The position numbers and the translations under genes are program-made. Positions 57,789 to 64,000 of a stretch of 64,000 bases of DNA are shown here, in pieces. Under the pieces are notes generated by a model, which was given only the letters and a program-made list of their open reading frames with translations, was not told where the DNA came from and did not search any database. Positions within the stretch are counted from its first letter, which is position 1; every line of letters begins with the position of its first letter. Origin of the DNA: Mesostigma viride (Eukaryota > Streptophyta > Mesostigmatophyceae > Mesostigmatales > Mesostigmataceae); NCBI GenBank assembly GCA_009746045.1, contig RPFO01001231.1:67501-131500 (forward strand), written 5' to 3'.

Positions 57789-58301
57789 TTATTTCTTTTG
57801 ATAATCTATAGGTTTTTCATAATCAATAGAAGATATGTTTATATCATTCCAATTTGATGGAACTAAAGAATCTTTTGTATATTTAGAATTTTCTTTCAAT
57901 TGAAAATTATTGTTTTTCTTTTCTTTTTTTCCTCTTTGATTCAAATTAATGTCGTATTTAGATGGTGGTTGAAATTTAATTATACGATTATTACTATTAT
58001 TTTTGTTTTGTGTGGAAAATAGTGACTTATTGTTTTCTTTAGGAACTCTTAATTTTAAACTTTCTATAATAAAACAAAGTGCAGTGCCAGTGGACAACAT
58101 TTGTCCAAAAAGTAAAATAGGGTCTAGTCGCCATCCTTGAAAAATAAGGATTCCTCCAATTAACAGAGCAACTGAAGAAAAAAAAATATCATGATCTCTA
58201 GAAATTTCAGGTTTGATCGTTCTAGTTATATATAAGAGAATGCCTCCGCACACTACTGCTATTCCTAAGATAGTACTGGGACCAAATTCAATATTAATCA
58301 T
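57789..58301 (-). CDS. ycf66: Ycf66 family protein
   Basis: The N-terminal 85 residues match Ycf66: MINIEFGPSTILGIAVVCGG, then RDHDIFFSSVALLIGGILIF and QGWRLDPILLFGQ, with three hydrophobic stretches. The C-terminal half (about 90-170) is a low-complexity Asn/Lys/Ser-rich tail. The function is not known. The gene is uninterrupted here; in bryophytes and ferns it has an intron. It is absent from seed plants. Confidence 0.95.
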   Translation of the reverse strand: MINIEFGPSTILGIAVVCGGILLYITRTIKPEISRDHDIFFSSVALLIGGILIFQGWRLDPILLFGQMLSTGTALCFIIESLKLRVPKENNKSLFSTQNKNNSNNRIIKFQPPSKYDINLNQRGKKEKKNNNFQLKENSKYTKDSLVPSNWNDINISSIDYEKPIDYQKK

Positions 58302-58496
58302 ATTTAAATTGTTTTTTTTTTATTTTATCACTGTTTTTATCCTTTGAAAATGCAAGTAAATTTTATAAAAATATTATGAAAATTAAGAAATTTATTAATA
58401 ATAATAATAGCAATTGATATATTTTGTTTTTACAAGATTACATGTTATTTATTTTTTCTACAAAAAAAAAAGATATTTTTTAAGTACTAAATATCT

Positions 58497-58579
58497 TACC
58501 TTCGACCGGATTTGAACCGGTAAGCCTTTCGGCACATCGTTCTCAACAATGCGTGTATACCAAATTTCACCACGAAGGC
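58497..58579 (-). tRNA. trnL-GAG: tRNA-Leu (GAG)
   Basis: An 83-base class II cloverleaf: acceptor GCCTTCG/CGAAGGT with A73, anticodon stem CATTG/CGATG, loop TTGAGAA (GAG), and a short long-arm stem GCC/GGC. This is a rare extra leucine tRNA, present in early-diverging algal plastids. Confidence 0.95.
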
Positions 58580-58690
58580 GATTCTAAAAAATAATATAAG
58601 GAAAAATATTATTTTTTATCATATTTTAAGTACAAGGTTTGATAAATATGAATTTGAATTGATAGATATTAACATAACTACATTGACCAT

Positions 58691-58764
58691 TATGTTCTGT
58701 TGTAGTTAAGTATTTAGTCTTTCCAATATTGGAAAGACTAAATACTTAACTACAACAGAACATA
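58691..58764. repeat. 74-base perfect palindrome after psbM
   Basis: The sequence reads the same on both strands for 74 bases, with 37-bp arms (58691-58727 and 58728-58764) meeting at AATATT and no loop. It begins 11 bases past the psbM stop (58775) and would form a very strong hairpin or cruciform. The region is more complex than simple A/T repeats. Confidence 0.95.
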
Positions 58765-58774
58765 AGCATGTTCT

Positions 58775-58870
58775 TTATTTATTAGTTTGAGCATAAAGAA
58801 TAATTAAAAAAGCAGTTGGAATAATAATAAATAAAGCTGTAGCCATTAATGCAAGAATATTTGTTTCCAT
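58775..58870 (-). CDS. psbM: photosystem II protein M
   Basis: A 31-residue single-helix protein, [20 protein letters not shown] then [11 protein letters not shown], matching PsbM at the photosystem II dimer interface. Confidence 0.98.
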   Translation of the reverse strand: METNILALMATALFIIIPTAFLIILYAQTNK

Positions 58871-59033
58871 GATTTGATAATTCCAAATTATAAATAATTG
58901 TGTTTATGAATCTTTAAATTCATAAATTAAATGAAAAAAACATTCATATATCTAATCTAAATTTAAACTCATTTATTCTTTGAAAACTGAATTAAGTTAT
59001 GTCAAAGAATAAAATATGACCAAGGCATAATTA

Positions 59034-59115
59034 TGAGCGGGGAGGGACTCGAACCCTCATGGCCGAAGCCGCCACATTTTGAGTGTGGTGCGTCTACCAA
59101 TTCCGCCACACGCCC
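59034..59115 (-). tRNA. trnL-CAA: tRNA-Leu (CAA)
   Basis: An 82-base class II cloverleaf with anticodon stem CCACA/TGTGG, loop CTCAAAA (CAA) and a variable stem GGC/GCC. The acceptor GGGCGTG/CCCGCTC has one mismatch (6-67) and one wobble; A73 is present. Confidence 0.95.
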
Positions 59116-59299
59116 AATGGATCAAATCAATGCAGATGCGCAAAATATACACCGAATCCTTCTACTATGCAAGAAAAGGATTCGATATTTTTTTACTATA
59201 CATCTTACTGTTTATCCACATGAAAAAAATCAGTTACTAATTATTAAAGATAACATATTAAATAATATATTCATTTTAATAAATAATTCTATATTATAG

Positions 59300-60808
59300 T
59301 TATATTGCCATTAACCAAGAACTATCTATGACTGTTTGTTGAGCAATAGAAATAATAGGATTTACAAAAATTCCAGAAATTGTAGTTCCTATAACACATA
59401 TAAGAATACTTACTTCTATTGGAGTGATATCTTTTATAGACCATCTTTTTTGACTATAATTTTTTATAGCAAAAGAAACTTCTGGAGATTCTTTGATGAT
59501 CATCATTTTTATTATTTTTATATAATAAAAAATAGAAATAACACTAGTTAATAAACCTACAAAAACTAATAAGTAAGATCCAGCTTCCCAGCCAGCCCAA
59601 AATAAATATAATTTTCCAAAAAAACCACCAAAAGGTGGAATACCACCTAACGACAATAAGCAAATACTTAAACATAAGGCTAATATAGGATCTTTTAGAT
59701 ATAAACCTCCATAATCCCTAATTTGATCACTACCCGTTTTCAAACTAAATAAAATTACACATGCAAAAGCTCCTAAATTCATAAATAGGTAAATTAACAT
59801 GTATACTAACATACTAGAATAACCATTTATATTTCCCGCAAGTAATCCTACTAATAAAAAACCTGCTTGAGCAATTGATGAATATCCTAGCATACGTTTA
59901 ATATTTGTTTGACTAATAGCAATGATATTACCAATAGCCATGCTTAAAATAGCTAATATTTGAAAGATATTATGCCACTCGTTTATAATGTATGGAAATA
60001 AAATAGTCATTATTCTTGTAGCTAACATTAATCCTGCTGCTTTAGAACTAACAGATAAAAAAGCTACGACAGGAGTTGGTGCTCCTTCATACACATCTGG
60101 AGCCCATTGATGAAAGGGAGCTGCAGCTATTTTGAAAGATATTCCTACAATAATTAATGCTAGTGCTACTAAAGATGCCAATGAATTACCATTCTGATCT
60201 TTAATCAAATTTGCTGCTATTTCATGAATTTCTATGTGACCATGAGATAGTCCATATAATAGAGAAAATCCATAAAGTAATATAGAAGAACTAGCTGCAC
60301 CAATTAATAAATATTTGATAGAAGCCTCATTAGAACGAATATCTTTTTTCATATATCCTGTAAGTATATATGAACATAATCCTAATGTTTCTAATGATAA
60401 AAATATCATTAGAATATCGTTAGAACCACATAGTAACATTGCTCCAAGAGTGGCTGTTAGAAATATAACTAAAAACTCTGATAAAGTTTTTTTTGAGTTT
60501 TCTAAATATTCTATAGATAAAAGTACACATAACATTGAAGAGAGTGCAATAAGCAAACGAAATGCTATACTTAGGGAATCTGTTTGAAAACTGCCAAGAA
60601 AAGCTGTAACTTCTTTTCCATTCCATTGGAATAATAAACTCAGCATACTTAAAATCAAACCTAAGATTGCCATATAAGGCAATACAGCATTGGCTCTTCT
60701 TTGAAATATTAGATCAATGATCAATATAAATAATGAAGAACAAATAATAATTGCCTCTGGAAGCACGGCATCAATATTTAAGGAAGCAATCAGATCTTTA
60801 AATTCCAT
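59300..60808 (-). CDS. ndhB: NADH dehydrogenase-like complex subunit B
   Basis: A 502-residue antiporter-like membrane subunit (NuoN type) with about 14 helices. The conserved PFHQWAPDVYEGAPTPVVAF and LGGIPPFGGFFGKLYLFWAG segments, with proton-pathway lysines and glutamates, are present. The gene is continuous, unlike the intron-bearing land-plant copy. Confidence 0.98.
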   Translation of the reverse strand: MEFKDLIASLNIDAVLPEAIIICSSLFILIIDLIFQRRANAVLPYMAILGLILSMLSLLFQWNGKEVTAFLGSFQTDSLSIAFRLLIALSSMLCVLLSIEYLENSKKTLSEFLVIFLTATLGAMLLCGSNDILMIFLSLETLGLCSYILTGYMKKDIRSNEASIKYLLIGAASSSILLYGFSLLYGLSHGHIEIHEIAANLIKDQNGNSLASLVALALIIVGISFKIAAAPFHQWAPDVYEGAPTPVVAFLSVSSKAAGLMLATRIMTILFPYIINEWHNIFQILAILSMAIGNIIAISQTNIKRMLGYSSIAQAGFLLVGLLAGNINGYSSMLVYMLIYLFMNLGAFACVILFSLKTGSDQIRDYGGLYLKDPILALCLSICLLSLGGIPPFGGFFGKLYLFWAGWEAGSYLLVFVGLLTSVISIFYYIKIIKMMIIKESPEVSFAIKNYSQKRWSIKDITPIEVSILICVIGTTISGIFVNPIISIAQQTVIDSSWLMAI

Positions 60809-61626
60809 AGCATTATACTTGATAAGTTATTAATATATCGATTGTCATTTTTTATAAAACTTCATAGATTGTTTTAAGAGAAAAAATAGTTTACTATTTT
60901 TTTCAAAAAAAAATAGTAGAGAAATAATTATTTAGTATTTATAATATTTTTTTCCTCTACATAAACAAATATATTATACATACTAAATAGATAGCAAATA
61001 TTTATTATTTATAATAAATATTCTTAGAAAATTTATTCTTTATTTTTCAAAAAACAATGTTGACAAGGAATAAAGAAGAACTTTGAAACAGTAGTCATAG
61101 AATTTTACTTATATTAAAACAAATGAATAAATTTTATTTTCTTATCAGATAATACTTAAAAAAAAATAATAATTATTGTTATTTTCCCTACTATTTTAAA
61201 GATTTATAAATAAAATTTGTATAAATATTGTTTTATTATTTCGTGAATTAATCTTGTTAAATTAGATTTTAAAAATGGATATTTTACTAAAGATTTTGAT
61301 TCGCAAATAAAAATATAAGAACTTGATAAAATAAAATAAAATAATATTAACTCGTAAACAATAAATTAGATGACAGCAAGACATAAAACAATAAAATAAT
61401 TAAACTTTGATTTTTCAATGAATAAATCTTTAATTATATAACTAATAGGTTAATAAAATTCATAAGAGAATATTATTGTAATAAATAAGAAAAGACATTT
61501 TATATTATCTTTTTCTTATAAACAGTGAGAGTCAATTTTTTCATTTTTGTTTTACTTCAAAACCATTTTTTAAAACATTATTTTTCTCGTTGATACATTT
61601 TATATAAAAAGATCATATATATTTAA
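60809..61626. other. 818-base A+T-rich spacer
   Basis: The largest empty region of the window, between divergent ndhB and the bioY-like gene. It contains short A/T repeats only. No tRNA, no credible ORF and no strong hairpin were seen. Confidence 0.65.
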
Positions 61627-62298
61627 ATGAATAAATTTTTTTCAATCAATATTATTCTATGGGCATTAATTGGATTAAATTTTCATATTCTGAGTTATTC
61701 TCTAAAAATAAGTATTAGTAATTTTCCATGGCAATGGCCACAAGAAGGATTAGAAACATATATGATCCATACTGATTATTATTTAGGTTCTATATTATTT
61801 ATATCTTTTTTAGGAGGTAGATTTGCGTCTTTAATTTCACAATTAGCTTATCAAATAATACAAATTAATATAGTCCAATTGATCATATTTTTTTCTAAAA
61901 ATTTACATATTTCTTTTTTATTACCCAATATTTTGAATCAACTTATAAATTTAGATACTAATAGAGGAACAATAACAGAATATACATGCATTCAAGATCA
62001 TATAATTAATAATGGATGGTTATCATATTTTGTTGTTAATCTAATATCATATGACCTATTTGAAAATACATTAAATCAATATAATACTCAAGCAATTGAT
62101 TCTTTTTTTAATAAAAGCGTAATTTTTTTGATAAGACTTTATATTATGAACATCTTATTTAGTTTATTAACAAGTAATTCATTAAATGAATGGATTATGT
62201 ATTCTATAAAAGACAATTTTTTATTACTGCCAAATCAATTAATTATTATTTGTTCAGTGGTATTATTAGTATTTTTATTACAATTTTGTGTGTATTAA
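61627..62298 (+). CDS. bioY: BioY-like biotin transporter
   Basis: A 223-residue membrane protein with five or so hydrophobic stretches. The N-terminal half resembles cyanobacterial BioY: LWALIGL (11-17), the PWQWPQEG motif (34-41), then Y-LG, FLGG (61-64) and SQLAY (71-75). BioY is the substrate-binding membrane subunit of biotin ECF transporters and can act alone. In a plastid it would bring biotin for acetyl-CoA carboxylase, which is inference. The C-terminal half is divergent and very A/T-rich. The recognition comes from memory of the family pattern. Confidence 0.72.
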   Translation: MNKFFSINIILWALIGLNFHILSYSLKISISNFPWQWPQEGLETYMIHTDYYLGSILFISFLGGRFASLISQLAYQIIQINIVQLIIFFSKNLHISFLLPNILNQLINLDTNRGTITEYTCIQDHIINNGWLSYFVVNLISYDLFENTLNQYNTQAIDSFFNKSVIFLIRLYIMNILFSLLTSNSLNEWIMYSIKDNFLLLPNQLIIICSVVLLVFLLQFCVY

Positions 62299-62463
62299 TG
62301 GAGAAAATAAATTAAATATCTAATTTATTTGCAATACTGCATTTCTATTAACAAAATGAAGAAGAACAAAGACTTTAATAACTTGTTATAATTTAGAAGA
62401 TACTTTCTTGCTTTTTTCTCATAGAGTGAGAAATAATCTTAAATTATGGTATTTGTTATAAAC

Positions 62464-62487
62464 ATATATATTTTTAAAATATATATA
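62464..62487 (+). terminator. A/T hairpin after bioY
   Basis: A short A/T-only inverted repeat centred near 62475, about 170 bases past bioY. It is the only 3' structure seen there and is weak. Confidence 0.35.
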
Positions 62488-62593
62488 ATGCAAATAAAAA
62501 TCTAATGATGCAGAATAGCTTCGTAGATTTTCCATATTGTTTCTATTTTTTGAAACATAATTTATATAAAAATGTAAATAAGGCAATAAATTA

Positions 62594-62704
62594 ATGATCG
62601 CTTCCTATTTACCTTCTATTTTAGTACCTTTAGTAGGTTTAGTGTTTCCAGCAATTGCAATGGCTTCACTGTTTTTATATATTGAACAAGAAGAAATTAG
62701 TTAA
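62594..62704 (+). CDS. psaI: photosystem I reaction centre subunit VIII
   Basis: A 36-residue single-helix protein with the core [20 protein letters not shown], characteristic of PsaI, which helps bind PsaL. Confidence 0.98.
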   Translation: MIASYLPSILVPLVGLVFPAIAMASLFLYIEQEEIS

Positions 62705-62753
62705 TTAGAATTTTTTAAAAATTTAACTACAACATTTTTTTTATTGTTTTGTA

Positions 62754-62793
62754 CTTCTTCCAGGGGGCTAATGGAACCGTATCCTGGAAGAAG
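62754..62793 (+). terminator. psaI 3' hairpin
   Basis: A perfect 11-bp stem (62754-62764 with 62783-62793) with an 18-base G/C-containing loop, between convergent psaI and psbJ. Confidence 0.65.
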
Positions 62794-62896
62794 ATACTAA
62801 AACTATTTCTAAGTTAGTAAATTTTTTACTATGTGCATAATACTATAATTTTTCTATGTATATATACATATACATATACATAGATGGTTCACTTTG

Positions 62897-63025
62897 TTAT
62901 AGTGATGATCCTAAACCAGAATAAGAACCATAAAAAAATAAAGCAAGTAAACCTATAGCTAAAAGACCTACAACTGTACCCACTAACCATAGTGGGATTC
63001 GTCCGGTAGTTCCAGTATTAGACAT
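62897..63025 (-). CDS. psbJ: photosystem II protein J
   Basis: A 42-residue single-helix protein beginning [20 protein letters not shown] and ending SYSGLGSSL. PsbJ acts near the QB channel. Last gene of psbE-psbF-psbL-psbJ. Confidence 0.98.
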   Translation of the reverse strand: MSNTGTTGRIPLWLVGTVVGLLAIGLLALFFYGSYSGLGSSL

Positions 63026-63128
63026 GAATATTCCTCTATTCCATTTTCGATAAAAGGTCAGTGCTCATGACCCAAGTAGCAATAGGTATAAAAATGACTT
63101 AACTATATAAATTAATAAAAAAATTTAA

Positions 63129-63245
63129 TTAGTTAAAAATATAACTGGAGAATAAAATTGCTAATACAAAAATAAGCAATAATCCCCAATAAAGACTAGT
63201 ACGATTTAATTCAACTTCTTGTTTGTTAGGATTTGGTTCTGTCAT
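63129..63245 (-). CDS. psbL: photosystem II protein L
   Basis: A 38-residue protein, [20 protein letters not shown] then a helix ending SSYIFN, near invariant in plastids. PsbL is at the dimer interface. The start is a genomic ATG, so no start-codon editing is needed. Confidence 0.98.
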   Translation of the reverse strand: MTEPNPNKQEVELNRTSLYWGLLLIFVLAILFSSYIFN

Positions 63246-63263
63246 AATAACCTCTTATACCTG

Positions 63264-63398
<135 letters not shown>

Positions 63399-63412
63399 CT
63401 ATTTTTATTAAT

Positions 63413-63658
63413 TTATTTAGTATATTGATTTAATTGTTCTAAAGCATTAAAACGATCAGTGATCAATGGAATATCTTGTCGATCTTCAGTAAAATACTCG
63501 TTAGGTCTAGGAGTGCCAAACACGTCATAAGCAAGACCTGTACTTACAAATAACCATCCAGAAACAAATAAAGATGGAATAGTAATACTATGAATAACCC
63601 AATAACGAATACTGGTAATAATGTCACTAAAAGGACGTTCCTCTGTAGAACCAGCCAT
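63413..63658 (-). CDS. psbE: cytochrome b559 alpha subunit
   Basis: An 81-residue protein with one membrane helix, haem ligand His23 in [11 protein letters not shown], and the lumenal tail [21 protein letters not shown] lies upstream of the ATG. First gene of psbE-psbF-psbL-psbJ. Confidence 0.99.
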   Translation of the reverse strand: MAGSTEERPFSDIITSIRYWVIHSITIPSLFVSGWLFVSTGLAYDVFGTPRPNEYFTEDRQDIPLITDRFNALEQLNQYTK

Positions 63659-64000
63659 GCCAAGCTCCTTACGTGAAAATAGATTGATCTTATCTTATTT
63701 GAGATAGATCCAAAACCAATAAAGAGGATTGTGGTACCTCTATACCCTTAGAATTTTTTTCTAAGTATAATTATAATTATATTATTTCTTTGACATTTTC
63801 ACTTATTCTTAATTTAGTTAAGTAAAAATAAGCTATTTGTAAAGATTGTAGACTACTACTCACTTGTTCATTTGCAGAGGTTTCTGTCTTATAGAAGTTA
63901 TAAATGTTGCTATAAGCAACTAATTCCATCTTTTCTGCAAATTAACACACTATGTTTTATCACTACAACAATATTTATTGTTGCTTGAATTTTCAGTCAA
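63659..64000 (-). other. psbE upstream region to window end
   Basis: About 340 bases upstream of psbE. Short inverted repeats occur (for example near 63747-63763 and GTTGC...GCAAC near 63906-63920). No complete gene is seen before the window ends. Confidence 0.5.

Noticed and set aside
59033-59299. 88-codon plus-strand ORF starting in trnL-CAA
   Set aside because: It begins in the antisense of a tRNA, and the rest is spacer translation with no family features.
62754-62793. Hairpin after psaI with GGAA in the loop as a possible SRP RNA (ffs)
   Set aside because: It lacks the symmetric internal loops and the AGCAG side of the SRP domain IV, and it sits exactly at a convergent 3' end, so a terminator is simpler.

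Overview
The window is most of the large single-copy side of a green-lineage (streptophyte-type) chloroplast genome. It carries photosystem I and II, cytochrome b6f, ATP synthase, Rubisco, plastid RNA polymerase, ribosomal protein, NDH and chlorophyll-synthesis genes on very A+T-rich DNA. There are many tRNA genes, tight gene packing, and hairpins after most transcription units. No rRNA operon or inverted repeat is present. No intron was seen: every gene that carries an intron in land plants and is present here is uninterrupted (petB, petD, atpF, rpl2, rpl16, rpoC1, ndhB, clpP, ycf3, rps16, ycf66, trnK-UUU, trnG-UCC, trnV-UAC). Ancestral genes are retained: ssrA (tmRNA), ftsI, odpB, tilS, rps9, rpl5, rpl14, a bioY-like gene, a possible secG, ycf66 and trnA-GGC. 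This points to an early-branching streptophyte alga. The gene set and the tmRNA tag ANNILPFNRKTAVAV match my recollection of Mesostigma viride; that identification is inference.

Layout. 1-3.5 kb: end of psbD, psbC overlapping it, and psbA on the minus strand. 3.5-6.3 kb: ftsI and clpP (minus). 6.6-10.5 kb: psbB-psbT-psbN(opposite)-psbH-petB-petD. 10.6-17.9 kb: a bacterial-like ribosomal protein operon on the minus strand, rpl23-rpl2-rps19-rpl22-rps3-rpl16-rpl14-rpl5-rps8-infA-rpl36-rps11-rpoA-rps9. 18-20 kb: trnA-GGC, ycf3, ssrA and an unusual trnI-CAU. 20-24 kb: divergent rbcL and atpBE. 24-26 kb: trnMe, trnG, chlI, trnR, trnV. 26-40 kb: two minus-strand blocks, atpI-atpH-atpF-atpA and rpoB-rpoC1-rpoC2-rps2. 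40-45 kb: small photosystem genes and tRNAs (trnC, petN, ycf12, psaM, trnS-GCU, psbI, trnS-CGA, psbK, trnQ), then chlB. 45-51 kb: psaA-psaB-rps14-trnfM-rps16. 51-55 kb: odpB, trnK, tilS, trnF, a stretch of apparent gene remnants, and a secG-like ORF. 55-61 kb: ndhC-ndhK-ndhJ, trnH, ycf66, trnL-GAG, psbM, trnL-CAA, ndhB. 61-64 kb: bioY-like gene, psaI, and psbE-psbF-psbL-psbJ.

How the parts fit. Most genes serve photosynthesis and plastid gene expression. The unusual genes form a bacterial maintenance kit: tmRNA for ribosome rescue, TilS together with its expected substrate tRNA-Ile(CAU), an FtsI-type peptidoglycan transpeptidase, ClpP protease, and the PDH E1-beta subunit. A putative biotin transporter would bear on acetyl-CoA carboxylase. 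The least explained items are the enlarged variable arm of trnI-CAU, two intergenic stretches that look like decayed foreign coding DNA (about 19.08-19.40 kb and 53.88-54.43 kb), several long perfect inverted repeats, and mutually exclusive hairpins after atpA.
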